From Burkholderia sp. OK233 (GTDB lineage: Bacteria > Pseudomonadota > Gammaproteobacteria > Burkholderiales > Burkholderiaceae): a stretch of 64,000 nucleotides of DNA. Shown here one piece after another: positions 8,634 to 17,402 of this stretch (its first letter is position 1; every line of letters begins with the position of its first letter). The notes beneath the pieces are model-generated. The model saw only the letters and a program-made list of their open reading frames with translations, ran no database searches and was not told the origin of the DNA. The stretch covers positions 4,340,001 to 4,404,000 of the forward strand of contig NZ_OCSR01000002.1 in the NCBI RefSeq assembly GCF_900230185.1, read 5' to 3'. The translations under genes and the position numbers were made by a program.

Positions 8634-9500
8634 ATGCCCAAAACGCCGCCCCCCATTCCGCCCTCGTCCGACGCCCCGAGCGTCCCGGCAAGCGCTACGC
8701 CGCGCAACGAATACACGGTCGACGAACTCGCGCGCGTGACCGACAGCACCGTGCGCAACGTGCGCGCCTATCAGGACCGCGGCCTGCTCGAGCCGCCGGA
8801 AAAGCGCGGCCGCGTCGGCGTGTATGACGATACGCACGTCTCGCGTCTGAAACTGATCAACCACCTGCTCACGCGCGGCTACACGCTCGCGAACATCCAG
8901 GATCTGATCATGGCCGTCGACGAAGGCCACGATCTGCGTTCGATCCTCGGCCTCGAAACCGCGATCGGCAGCCGCTGGTCGCGCGAACGGCCAAAAAAAT
9001 ACTCGCTGCTCGAACTGCTGCAAATGTTTGGCGACAAAGCCTCGCCAAGCGCTCTCGGCAAAGCGGTCGATCTGGGTTTGCTGGAGCGCGACGGCCTCTC
9101 CTTCGTGTCCGGCAGCCCGACGGCGCTGGCCGCCGGCGCGACCATGGCCAAGGAAGGCATTCCGCTCGCCGACCTGCTCGACTCCGTCGGTATCGCCAGA
9201 CCGCATTTCAATGCGGTCGCCAAGGCGCTGGTCGATCTGGTGGTCCGTCAACTGGATCGCTATGACGCCGACGCCCTGCCACCGCCCGCCGACGTGCCTG
9301 CCCTGGTCGACGCGATCTGGCGGGTGCGGCCGCTGGCGATGGTGCTGGTGGAAAGCGAAATGAACCGTGCGCTGGAAGAAGCCTCCGGCGATTATCTCGG
9401 CGACCGTGTCGCGGCGATCATGGAAAAGAAGCTGGGTCACGCGCCCGAAGGCACGGCGGCCGAGCGCGCCGCGGCAAAGAAAGATAAACCCAGAAAGTAG
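8634..9500 (+). CDS. MerR-family transcriptional regulator
   Basis: A 288-residue regulator. A Pro-rich leader of about 25 residues precedes the MerR winged helix (YTVDELARVTDSTVRNVRAY, then QDRGLLEPPEKRGRVGVYDD), with the second half LKLINHLLTRGYTLANIQDL. The remaining 190 residues are not a metal-binding loop: no Cys pair is present, so this is not a metal-sensing MerR. The effector domain is helical and ends in a Lys/Glu-rich tail. It lies 9 bp after the GNAT gene. The ATG at 8634 has no good ribosome site, so the start could be slightly downstream or depend on coupling. Confidence 0.85.
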   Translation: MPKTPPPIPPSSDAPSVPASATPRNEYTVDELARVTDSTVRNVRAYQDRGLLEPPEKRGRVGVYDDTHVSRLKLINHLLTRGYTLANIQDLIMAVDEGHDLRSILGLETAIGSRWSRERPKKYSLLELLQMFGDKASPSALGKAVDLGLLERDGLSFVSGSPTALAAGATMAKEGIPLADLLDSVGIARPHFNAVAKALVDLVVRQLDRYDADALPPPADVPALVDAIWRVRPLAMVLVESEMNRALEEASGDYLGDRVAAIMEKKLGHAPEGTAAERAAAKKDKPRK

Positions 9501-9700
9501 CGTTGCACACGGCCATTTGCTCGCGTTTGCGGTGCTGCTCGCGTGCGCGGCGAGCGCGTCCCCTTTCAGCGCGCAAGCAGGCGCTTTCAGGCCCCGGCCG
9601 TTCGCGCGCGCGTCATATTCAAATCTGCATTGCTTCGTTTGATCGGCGGGACGTCCATGCGACGATCTTCGACTAATCGAACGCAATGGAGATTCGCAGG

Positions 9701-10702
9701 ATGTCCCGTCATACCCGTATTTCGCTACACGTCGCCGCCGCGTTGCTGGCAGCGCTCACCACATTCAGCGCGACCGCGCAGAGCACCAGTAATGGCAACG
9801 GCAGCGAGCCGGCCAACGTGTTGCGCATCGGTTATCAGAAGTCGGGCTTGCTCGCGATACTCAAGGCGCAAGGCTCGCTCGACGAAAAGCTCAAGCCGCT
9901 CGGCTACAGCATCAAATGGTTCGAATTTCCGGCCGGCCCGCAACTGCTTGAAGCACTGAACGCGAACAGCGTCGACTTCGGCTACACCGGCGCGCCGCCG
10001 CCCGTGTTCGCACAGGCCGGCGGCGTGCGCTTCGTGTATGTCGGCGCGGAACCGTCGGGGCGTCACGCCGAAGCGATTCTGGTCCGCAGCGATTCCGCGC
10101 TGCATAGCGTGGCGGAACTGAAGGGCAAGCGCGTCGCGCTGCAGAAGGGTTCCAGCGCGAACTATCTGCTGCTCGAAACGCTGAAAAAAGCCGGCCTGCG
10201 TTACGAAGACGTTCGCCCGGTCTATCTGGCGCCCGCCGATGCGCGCGCCGCCTTTGAAAGCGGCACCGTCGATGCATGGGCGATCTGGGACCCTTACTAT
10301 GCGTCCGCACAGCAGGCGCTGAAGGCGCGCACGCTGGTCGATTATTCGGAGCTCAACAGCCCCTATAACTTCTATGAGGCCACACGCGACTTCGCGCAGC
10401 AGCATCCGGATGTAATCGGTGCGATTCTTGGACAGTTACGCACCACCGGCCTATGGGTGAATGACCATCCGGTGGAAACTGCCGCGCTGATCGCGCCGAA
10501 GGTCGGTCTCGATCAGAAGCTGGTCGAAACCTGGGTGCGCCGCTATCCGTACGGCACCACCGCCGTGACCGACGAGATCGTGCGCTCGCAGCAGGTCGTC
10601 GCGGATGCGTTTTACGGCGCGCATCTGATTCCGCAAAAAATCACGGTGAAGGACAACGTCTGGCAGAACCGCGAGGTGGCTGCGGCTCTGGCCGCGAAGT
10701 GA
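9701..10702 (+). CDS. Sulfonate/nitrate/taurine-type ABC transporter substrate-binding protein (SsuA-like)
   Basis: A 333-residue periplasmic binding protein. I chose the ATG at 9701 because GGAG sits upstream at workable spacing; another in-frame ATG lies at 9686. The signal peptide ends around ATTFSATAQ. The mature chain has the aliphatic-sulfonate signature: VLRIGYQKSGLLAILKAQGSLDE, then WFEFPAGPQLLEALNANSVD and FGYTGAPPPVFAQAGG, and later WAIWDPYYASA. It therefore likely binds an alkanesulfonate. No permease, ATPase or SsuD monooxygenase gene accompanies it in the window, so it is an orphan that must share a transporter encoded elsewhere. A strong terminator follows at 10759. Confidence 0.88.
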   Translation: MSRHTRISLHVAAALLAALTTFSATAQSTSNGNGSEPANVLRIGYQKSGLLAILKAQGSLDEKLKPLGYSIKWFEFPAGPQLLEALNANSVDFGYTGAPPPVFAQAGGVRFVYVGAEPSGRHAEAILVRSDSALHSVAELKGKRVALQKGSSANYLLLETLKKAGLRYEDVRPVYLAPADARAAFESGTVDAWAIWDPYYASAQQALKARTLVDYSELNSPYNFYEATRDFAQQHPDVIGAILGQLRTTGLWVNDHPVETAALIAPKVGLDQKLVETWVRRYPYGTTAVTDEIVRSQQVVADAFYGAHLIPQKITVKDNVWQNREVAAALAAK

Positions 10703-10758
10703 AGCGGCAGCACGCTGCCGTGCTGCACGTCTTACGCATAGCCAGCGTAGCCAGGGAC

Positions 10759-10783
10759 AGCGGACCCGCGGGTCCGCTTTTTT
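10759..10783 (+). terminator. Rho-independent terminator after ssuA-like gene
   Basis: A perfect 8-bp stem AGCGGACC/GGTCCGCT with a 4-base CGCG loop is followed directly by TTTTTT. It lies 56 bp after the stop of the binding-protein gene and insulates the operator region of the next operon. Confidence 0.85.
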
Positions 10784-10873
10784 ACGCCTGACGCTCTCAC
10801 TTTTATTTCACATCGTAAAAAATAGGTGACCTGTCTTAGAGCCGGGCGTCTAACAGCCCACTTGCGCCATCCG

Positions 10874-10909
10874 TTGACAGCCTCTATTGTTACATCAATC
10901 AATGTAACA
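10874..10909 (+). promoter_or_regulatory. Inverted-repeat operator and -35-like element of the monooxygenase operon
   Basis: TTGACA at 10874-10879 is a consensus -35 box. It is followed by a perfect inverted repeat TGTTACAT-N6-ATGTAACA at 10888-10909, covering the region where the spacer and -10 would lie. The start codon is 31 bp further on. A 22-bp site of two 8-bp arms with 6-bp spacing suits a TetR-type dimer, which would repress by occlusion. No tetR gene adjoins it. Confidence 0.65.
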
Positions 10910-10940
10910 GTTAAGAGCGAACAACAAGGAGACGGATCGG

Positions 10941-12545
10941 ATGAACGCACGCATGATGCCCCCCGACGACGCGGCGCCCAACGCATCCGCGCCCGTCGAT
11001 ACCGATATCGCCATCATCGGCTCCGGCTTTGCCGGCCTCGGCATGGCAATCCGTCTGCGGCAAGCCGGCATGACCGATTTCATCATCGCCGAGAAGGCCG
11101 AGTCGGTCGGCGGCACCTGGCGCGACAACCACTACCCGGGTTGTGCCTGTGACGTGCAATCTCACGTCTATTCATTCTCCTTCGCCCCGAATCCGCGCTG
11201 GACCCGCATGTTCGCGCGTCAGCCGGAAATTCGCGCATATCTGGAAGAATGCACGCAACGCTTCGGCATCCAGCGTCATCTGCGCTTCGGCCATGAACTG
11301 GCCTCCGCGATCTACGACGAAACCCGCCACCGCTGGCAACTGACGTTCGCGAACGGCCAGCAATGGTCGGCGCGCGTACTGATCTCGGGCATGGGCGGAC
11401 TGTCGCGCGCGGCCCTGCCGAACATTCCCGGCATCGGGAAATTCAAGGGTAAAGCGTTCCACTCGCAGCACTGGGACCACACGTATCCGCTCGAAGGCAA
11501 ACGCGTCGCGGTGATCGGCACCGGTGCGAGCGCGATCCAGTTCGTGCCGCAGATCGCGCCGCGCGTCTCGCATCTGAACCTGTTCCAGCGCACGCCGCCG
11601 TGGATCATGCCCAAGGCCGACCGCGCGGTGAAACCGTTCGAACAGTGGTTGTTCAAGCATCTGCCGTTCACGCAGAAGATCATGCGTTCGGCGCTCTACT
11701 GCATGCTCGAATCGCGCGCCTTCGGTTTCGCGGTTCATCCAACGCTCATGAAGACCGCGCAGAAAGTCGCGGAGCGGCATCTGCGCCGCCAGGTGCCCGA
11801 TCCGCAACTGCGCGCCACGCTCACGCCGAACTACACGATGGGCTGCAAGCGCATTCTGATCTCGAACGACTACTTCCCGGCGCTGTCACGCCAGAACGTT
11901 GCGGTGACGACCACCGGCATCGCCCGCGTCGAAGAAGATGCGGTGATCACGACCGACGGTGCACGTCATCCGGCCGATTGCCTGATCTTCGGCACCGGCT
12001 TTCAGGTGGTCGATCCGTTTCCGGCGGGCGTGGTGCGTGGCCGTGGCGGCGTCGACATCGTCGATACGTGGCGCGATGGCGCGCATGCGTATCTCGGTAC
12101 GACACTGCCTGGTTATCCGAACTTCTTCATGATCGTCGGCCCGAACACCGGCCTCGGTCACAACTCGATGGTGTTCATGATCGAGTCGCAGGTCGAATAC
12201 GTGCTGCGCGCGCTGAAGACGATGAACGCGGAACGCGCCGATGCGATCGAAGTGCGTCCGCATGTCGAACGTGCCTACAACGAACAGATCCAGCAGAAAC
12301 TCGGCCGCGCGATCTGGTCGACGGGCGGCTGCAAGAGCTGGTATCTCGATCCGAAAACCGGCAAGAACACCACGCTGTGGCCAGGATTCGCCTACAAATT
12401 CCGCCAGGCGACCAGCACCTTCAGCATGGACGATTACCTCGCGTATTCGCCCGCGGTGCAACCGCTGGGCGGCCACGCGGGCTCGCAGCAGCAACCCGTG
12501 CATGCACATGGGAATGCAGCCACGACATCCGCCGAAGCAACCTGA
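10941..12545 (+). CDS. Flavin-containing Baeyer-Villiger-type monooxygenase
   Basis: A 534-residue class B flavoprotein monooxygenase that would insert oxygen next to a carbonyl, or oxidise a heteroatom, using NADPH. GSGFAG (27-32) binds FAD and GTGASA (193-198) binds NADPH. The fingerprint between them is present: F168, G170, H174, W178 and D179 in FKGKAFHSQHWDH. FGTGFQVVDPF is the third flavin motif. The ATG follows AAGGAGA. It leads an operon with an SDR, a metal hydrolase and an epoxide-hydrolase-like enzyme, a combination reminiscent of the mycobacterial mymA operon and of ketone or alkane catabolic clusters. The last 30 residues (HAGSQQQPVHAHGNAATTSAEAT region) are low complexity. Confidence 0.9.
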   Translation: MNARMMPPDDAAPNASAPVDTDIAIIGSGFAGLGMAIRLRQAGMTDFIIAEKAESVGGTWRDNHYPGCACDVQSHVYSFSFAPNPRWTRMFARQPEIRAYLEECTQRFGIQRHLRFGHELASAIYDETRHRWQLTFANGQQWSARVLISGMGGLSRAALPNIPGIGKFKGKAFHSQHWDHTYPLEGKRVAVIGTGASAIQFVPQIAPRVSHLNLFQRTPPWIMPKADRAVKPFEQWLFKHLPFTQKIMRSALYCMLESRAFGFAVHPTLMKTAQKVAERHLRRQVPDPQLRATLTPNYTMGCKRILISNDYFPALSRQNVAVTTTGIARVEEDAVITTDGARHPADCLIFGTGFQVVDPFPAGVVRGRGGVDIVDTWRDGAHAYLGTTLPGYPNFFMIVGPNTGLGHNSMVFMIESQVEYVLRALKTMNAERADAIEVRPHVERAYNEQIQQKLGRAIWSTGGCKSWYLDPKTGKNTTLWPGFAYKFRQATSTFSMDDYLAYSPAVQPLGGHAGSQQQPVHAHGNAATTSAEAT

Positions 12546-12609
12546 TAAAAGCACGACCCGAATAAACATAACGACAAGGCACCGTTCAGAGAGGACAGGA
12601 GATAAGCCA

Positions 12610-13518
12610 ATGAAGAACTTCACCGACAGAGTGGCCGCGATCACCGGCGCAGGCTCGGGCATGGGCCGTTCGCTCGCGATCCGGCTGGCGCGCGAAGGCT
12701 GCCACCTTGCGCTCGCCGATCGCAATGCCACGAGCCTCGCCGAAACCGCGCAACTCGCACAGGCCGCCGCGCCGCATATCGTCGGCTCGTCGCTGCGTAT
12801 CACTACGCGTGTGCTCGACGTGTCGGATCGCGCCGCGATGTTCGACTGGGCCGCCGAAACGGCCGCGCAGCATCAGCGCGTGAACCTCGTGTTCAACAAC
12901 GCGGGCGTGGCGCTGTCGAGCACCATCGAGGGCATGGAGTACGCCGACCTGGAGTGGATCGTCGGCATCAATTTCTGGGGCGTGGTGCACGGCACGAAGG
13001 CGTTTCTGCCGTATATCAAGGCCTCCGGTGCGGGACACATCGTCAATACGTCGAGCGTGTTTGGTCTCTTCTCGCAACCCGGCATGAGCGGCTACAACGC
13101 GACCAAATTCGCCGTGCGCGGCTTTACCGAAGCATTGCGCCAGGAACTCGATCTGATGAAGTGCGGCGTGTCGGCGACGTGCGTCCATCCGGGCGGCATT
13201 CGCACAAGCATCGCGCAGTCGAGCCGGATCTCGTCGAACATGGTCGGCTTCATGCTGGAAAACGAACAGCAAGGCAAGGACGACTTCGAGAAGTTTTTCA
13301 TCACCACCGCCGACGAAGCCGCACGCGTGATTCTCGACGGCGTGCGCAAGAACAAGCGACGCGTGTTGATCGGCCGCGATGCGCGCGCCGCCGACTGGTT
13401 GGCGCGCACGTTGCCGGCGGCCTATCAGGCGCTGGTCGTGATGCAGACGCGCCGCATGAAACGCATTGCGGAAAGGCGCGCACGCCGCGCCGCGCAAGTG
13501 GACGGCCGGCGTGCGTGA
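12610..13518 (+). CDS. Short-chain dehydrogenase/reductase
   Basis: A 302-residue classical SDR. TGAGSGMG (12-19) binds NAD(P), NNAG is at 96-99, Ser148 precedes the catalytic Y162-N-A-T-K166. The C-terminal 60 residues form a basic amphipathic tail (RRMKRIAERRARRAAQVDGRR) that may contact membranes. The gene lies 64 bp after the monooxygenase and probably oxidises an alcohol to the ketone used by it, or handles the product. The ATG at 12610 starts the conserved first strand; the same reading frame is open far upstream inside the monooxygenase gene, but that is not coding. Confidence 0.9.
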   Translation: MKNFTDRVAAITGAGSGMGRSLAIRLAREGCHLALADRNATSLAETAQLAQAAAPHIVGSSLRITTRVLDVSDRAAMFDWAAETAAQHQRVNLVFNNAGVALSSTIEGMEYADLEWIVGINFWGVVHGTKAFLPYIKASGAGHIVNTSSVFGLFSQPGMSGYNATKFAVRGFTEALRQELDLMKCGVSATCVHPGGIRTSIAQSSRISSNMVGFMLENEQQGKDDFEKFFITTADEAARVILDGVRKNKRRVLIGRDARAADWLARTLPAAYQALVVMQTRRMKRIAERRARRAAQVDGRRA

Positions 13519-13606
13519 TGCGCCGCCCGCCACCTGGTGGCATACAGCGCGCAATGCAATTCACACGATCAGCACGATCAACAGGACATAAAGGAAAACA
13601 AGGAGA

Positions 13607-14494
13607 ATGGCCATGATGCCGGTTCGCCGCGACCTCCGCTTCAACTTACCGCCCGAACGCGCCTCCGATTGGCACGTGCAGGGCTCGCATGTGACACACT
13701 TCTTCAACGCGCTTTCGCTGCTTTTTCCCGCCGGCGAGCGTTTCTTCATGGACAGCGTGCGCAACTACCGCGACCAGATCGACGACCCCGTGCTTAAGAA
13801 GCAGGTGCTCGGCTTCATCGGCCAGGAAGCGATGCATACGCGCGAGCACATCGAATACAACGATCTGTTGCAGGAAGCCGGTTTGCCCGCGCATAAGCTC
13901 GACAAGCGGCTGCGGGCGATTCTCAACTTCGGCCGCAAGATCCTGCCGCATTCGTATCAACTCGCGGTCACGGTCTGCCTCGAGCATTACACGGCGATGC
14001 TTGCCGGCTTGTTGCTGGAAGACGCATTGCGTATCGGCGGTTCAGTCGAAGGCTATACGCAGATGTGGACGTGGCATGCGCTCGAAGAAACCGAACACAA
14101 GTCGGTTTCGTACGACGTGTGGAATGCGGTGCTGAAGCCCGGCCTCGGACGCTATCTGCTGCGCACCGGCACGATGCTCGCCACTACGCTGACCTTCTGG
14201 CTGATCGTGTTCGACTTCCACGTGCGTCTGCTAATCGCCGATCGCAAACGCGGCGGCCATATCCGTGGCATGTGGCGCGTCGTGAAGTATCTGTACGGCC
14301 CGCGTCATGGTGTGTTTCCGCGGATTGCCGGTGAATGGCTGAGCTTTTTCCGGCCGGACTTCCATCCGTGGGATCACGACAATCGCTCGCAACTGTCGCG
14401 CATCGACGGGCTCATCGCCGCGGTCGACGCCACCAACGCGGCCACGCCGAGCGCACGCAAAGCCGCACGACGCGGCGTCCAGGCGGCCGCGTGA
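13607..14494 (+). CDS. Predicted metal-dependent hydrolase (PF10118-type, ferritin-like fold)
   Basis: A 295-residue protein of the COG3687/PF10118 family, annotated as metal-dependent hydrolase but with ligands typical of di-iron helical proteins. The candidate metal residues are E74, H77 and H81 (GQEAMHTREH) and H157, E160, E163 and H164 (HALEETEHKS). A hydrophobic helix near residues 185-205 (TMLATTLTFWLIVFDFHV) could anchor it to the membrane. It is third in the monooxygenase operon, and its stop overlaps the GTG of the following hydrolase. Its reaction is not established in the family. Confidence 0.82.
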   Translation: MAMMPVRRDLRFNLPPERASDWHVQGSHVTHFFNALSLLFPAGERFFMDSVRNYRDQIDDPVLKKQVLGFIGQEAMHTREHIEYNDLLQEAGLPAHKLDKRLRAILNFGRKILPHSYQLAVTVCLEHYTAMLAGLLLEDALRIGGSVEGYTQMWTWHALEETEHKSVSYDVWNAVLKPGLGRYLLRTGTMLATTLTFWLIVFDFHVRLLIADRKRGGHIRGMWRVVKYLYGPRHGVFPRIAGEWLSFFRPDFHPWDHDNRSQLSRIDGLIAAVDATNAATPSARKAARRGVQAAA

Positions 14495-15525
14495 TACGCG
14501 ACACGCTGTCGGTCGAGGCCGGCGACGTGCGGCTCGCGGTCTACGTAAGTGGACCGCGCGACGCGCCCCCGATCGTGCTGGTGCACGGTTATCCAGATTC
14601 GGCGGCAGTGTGGGAGCCGGTGCGCGCGCAACTCGACGCACGCTACCGCGTCATCAGTTATGACGTGCGCGGCGCCGGGGCATCCGGCGCATCCGGGTCG
14701 CGCGCGGCTTACCGGCTCGAACGACTGGCCGCCGATCTCGCGGCCGTCGCCGATGCAACGTGCGGCGCGCGGCCGTTTCACCTTGTCGGCCACGACTGGG
14801 GGTCGATTCAAAGCTGGGAAGCGGTCACTGATCCGGCCTTCAAAGGCCGCATTGCGTCGTACACGTCGATCTCAGGGCCGTGCCTCGATCATGCGTCTTT
14901 CGGCTTACGCGGCGCGGACGCTGGTGCTGGTGCTGGTGCTGGTGCTGGTGCTGGTGCTGGTGCTGGTGCTGGTGCTGGTGCTGGTGCCGATCGTGCGGAA
15001 CAGTCCAATGCACATCAGATAGCTAAGCGCCCATTCGGCAGCGGCTTTCGGCAAACACTCAAATCCTGGTACATCTTCTTCTTTCACCTGCCGTTTCTAC
15101 CCGAGCTGGTATGGCGCGCCGGCGGCGCACGTATGTGGCCGTTATGGCTGCGCCTGACCGAGCGGGTGCGCCCGGAACGCGATCCTGCGCAGATGCGCAA
15201 CGCGATCAACGGTCAGAATCTTTATCGCGCCAATTTCATCGACAGATGGCTGCACCCCCGAGCGCGCCATGCGCATGCGCCGGTGCAATTCATCGTGCCG
15301 CTGCGCGATCGCTACGTCGGTCCCGAACTCTCCGTCGGACTCGAAGGCTGGCTCGGCCCGTATAGCCGCACTGAAATCGATGCCGGCCATTGGGTTGTAC
15401 TGCGCGAACCCGAACGTATCGCGGCAGGCATCGAGCGCTTTGTTGAGCACCACCAGGGGCAACAGCCAGCAGACAACGGCGGCCCCGGCACCTCGACGGT
15501 CAACGCCCGCGCGGCAGGCGCGTAA
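14491..15525 (+). CDS. Alpha/beta hydrolase, epoxide-hydrolase-like, with an in-frame Ala-Gly repeat
   Basis: A 344-residue alpha/beta hydrolase. I chose the GTG at 14491, which overlaps the preceding TGA (GTGA coupling) and gives a normal N-terminus; no ATG fits. The oxyanion motif is HGYPDS (32-37). The nucleophile elbow is GHDWGS with Asp102, as in epoxide hydrolases and haloalkane dehalogenases rather than Ser esterases. The catalytic His is probably in DAGHWVVLREP. Between the core and the cap domain, residues 144-166 are a pure Ala-Gly repeat encoded by eleven GCTGGT units. It is the last gene of the operon, and its 3-prime end overlaps the convergent gene by 26 bp. Confidence 0.82.
   Translation: MIRDTLSVEAGDVRLAVYVSGPRDAPPIVLVHGYPDSAAVWEPVRAQLDARYRVISYDVRGAGASGASGSRAAYRLERLAADLAAVADATCGARPFHLVGHDWGSIQSWEAVTDPAFKGRIASYTSISGPCLDHASFGLRGADAGAGAGAGAGAGAGAGAGAGAGADRAEQSNAHQIAKRPFGSGFRQTLKSWYIFFFHLPFLPELVWRAGGARMWPLWLRLTERVRPERDPAQMRNAINGQNLYRANFIDRWLHPRARHAHAPVQFIVPLRDRYVGPELSVGLEGWLGPYSRTEIDAGHWVVLREPERIAAGIERFVEHHQGQQPADNGGPGTSTVNARAAGA
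14920..14985 (+). repeat. Hexanucleotide microsatellite (GCTGGT)11
   Basis: Eleven perfect tandem GCTGGT units (66 bp) lie inside the hydrolase gene, adding Ala-Gly dipeptides. Because the unit is six bases, slippage would change linker length but never the reading frame. Confidence 0.95.
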
Positions 15526-16054
15526 ACAGCGTCGGATAGTCGATCACGAGGCCGTCTTCATCCACCGTCAGGTCCGCGGTGAAATTGCGGAAGATGCCCT
15601 CATAGCGATACACACGATTCAACTCGATACACGAATACGCCTGCTCGGCACGCGTGACCTGTAAATCCGGCGTCGAAATATAGGCCACGGAAATCGGCTG
15701 GCGTTCGCCCTCAGCCAGTTGCAAACGGCGGATCGGCAACGTGTTCGTATAGGGCGTGGCGGCGATGTCGATATCGATGCACCCTTCAATCGCGCTCAGT
15801 ACGAGGCCATGGCCATCGTGCCAATGGCCGGCGCCGTCACCGTGCAATTCCAGCTCAGCGCCGCCGACGATCTTCAGCCACGCATACGTGGTGCGCCATT
15901 GCGCATCGCAGCGCACCTTATAGTGCAAGCCATATTCCTTGCCGTAGCGCTGCCCGACCAAGGCGCTTTCCACTGCAAAGCCGTCCGTGCGCGCGTCGAA
16001 CGCCAGATGTTCGAAGCCATCGCCCTCTTCCGATGCCCACCTTAATTCACGCAT
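15500..16054 (-). CDS. Putative glycolipid-binding domain protein (PF06475-like)
   Basis: A 184-residue soluble protein of the family annotated as putative glycolipid-binding (DUF1089). The start at 16054 follows AAGGAGACAGGCTG; a longer frame extends to 16135 without support. Typical segments are MRELRWASEEGDGFEHLAF, then YGLHYKVRCDAQW, DGHGLVLSAIEGCIDIDIAATPYTN, TLPIRRLQ and VYRYEGIFRNFTADLTVDEDGLVIDYP. It is convergent with the hydrolase gene and overlaps its last 26 bp, so transcription of one could interfere with the other. Biochemical role is unproven. Confidence 0.8.
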   Translation of the reverse strand: MRELRWASEEGDGFEHLAFDARTDGFAVESALVGQRYGKEYGLHYKVRCDAQWRTTYAWLKIVGGAELELHGDGAGHWHDGHGLVLSAIEGCIDIDIAATPYTNTLPIRRLQLAEGERQPISVAYISTPDLQVTRAEQAYSCIELNRVYRYEGIFRNFTADLTVDEDGLVIDYPTLFTRLPRGR

Positions 16055-16315
16055 CAGCCTGTCTCCTTGTGGAACGGCGCGGCAAGCGCGCCGGATTTCT
16101 ATCCTAGCGCGAAAGCTTCCGGTTCGCCGACGCATCGTTTTTCGACTTTCGGCTCTGTGCCGCGCATGTGTCGCAAATAGCCACTATCAACGGCGACGGT
16201 GCCCGGCGCGGCGCCAGTAGCCTATGCTCGCGGTTTATTTTCAACCTGACCCGCTGCGCGCGCCTCACCTGCCCGCGGCAAAATCGCACTGCATCGAATC
16301 CACCGCCCTCAAACC

Positions 16316-17260
16316 ATGCACGCCGCAGCAACCGAAGCACAATCCGCCGCCTTGCGCACCCTGCTGCGCAGTTTCGGCCAGATTGTGCTGCAACCGAACG
16401 CCTTCACCGGCGCGTGCCTGCTAGGCGCGTGGCTGCTATACGATCCGCGCTTCGCCTGCGCGGCGCTGATCGGCGCGATCGCGGCCAACGTGAGCGCGGT
16501 GCTGGCCGGCTATCGCGAGGGCGACACGCGCGCCGGCCTGCACGGCTTTAATGGCGCGCTGGCCGGTCTCGCCGCATTCAGCTTCATCTCCGACAACGCG
16601 ACGGCCGCCGCCGTGGCCATTCTGGCCGCGACGGGCACTGCGTGGCTGCTGGAACCGTGGTCGCGTTGGTTGCGCGCCCGTGGTCTCGGCTATTTCTCGA
16701 GCCCCTGTTTGATCGTCACGTGGCTTTGGCTGCCGCTGGTGACACGCGTCGCCCAGCAAGCCAGCCTCGCCACTGAACCCATGCTCAGCGCGGTGCAATT
16801 GAGCAGCGGCCTATTCGCCGGGTTCGCGCAAACCGGCTTTGCGTCCGGCGCGCTGCCGGGTGTGCTCGTATGGATCGGCATTGCGGCTGCGTCGAGACGG
16901 CACGCGCTGTGTGCGCTAGCCGGCGCGGGCCTCGCGAGCGTTATGCACCTGCTGCTCGGCGCAGGTGCAAGCTCGTTCGACGCAGGCCTGTTAGGATTCA
17001 ACGGCGCGCTGACCGCGATCGCGCTGGCCGATTGCGGCATCGCGACGACGCTCGGCGGTGTTGTGCTTTCGGTCGTGCTGCAGATGGCGGCCGCTTACTA
17101 TGCGTTGCCAGCCATGACCGCGCCATTCGTACTCGCGACGTGGAGCATGCAGTGGCTCACTGGCCGTTTTACGCGAGGCACGGCAATGTCCGAACCGGCG
17201 AAGCTCGTCGAAGCCGGAAGGCGGGTCACGTCGCCGGTATCGGTCAGGCGCCCGGGTTAG
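16316..17260 (+). CDS. Urea transporter (UT family)
   Basis: A 314-residue inner-membrane channel-like protein. The family duplication is visible: the urea-selectivity motif GFNGAL appears at residues 77-82 (GLHGFNGALAGLA) and again at 227-232 (GLLGFNGALTAIAL). There are about ten hydrophobic segments. It would allow passive uptake of urea down its gradient. No urease genes are in the window, and neither neighbour has an evident link to urea. A 261-bp spacer separates it from the divergent glycolipid-binding gene. Confidence 0.88.
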   Translation: MHAAATEAQSAALRTLLRSFGQIVLQPNAFTGACLLGAWLLYDPRFACAALIGAIAANVSAVLAGYREGDTRAGLHGFNGALAGLAAFSFISDNATAAAVAILAATGTAWLLEPWSRWLRARGLGYFSSPCLIVTWLWLPLVTRVAQQASLATEPMLSAVQLSSGLFAGFAQTGFASGALPGVLVWIGIAAASRRHALCALAGAGLASVMHLLLGAGASSFDAGLLGFNGALTAIALADCGIATTLGGVVLSVVLQMAAAYYALPAMTAPFVLATWSMQWLTGRFTRGTAMSEPAKLVEAGRRVTSPVSVRRPG

Positions 17261-17402
17261 CGCAGCGGGTTTGGGTTGCAGGTTGGGGCCACGGGCTTAA
17301 GCCGCGGGTTTGTGCGCAGATTCAGATCGCAGATCCAGGCCGCACGTTTAGCCTGGAACCAGGCCACAGTCACATCCGATCAAGCAATCTCAGGAGACAG
17401 AC

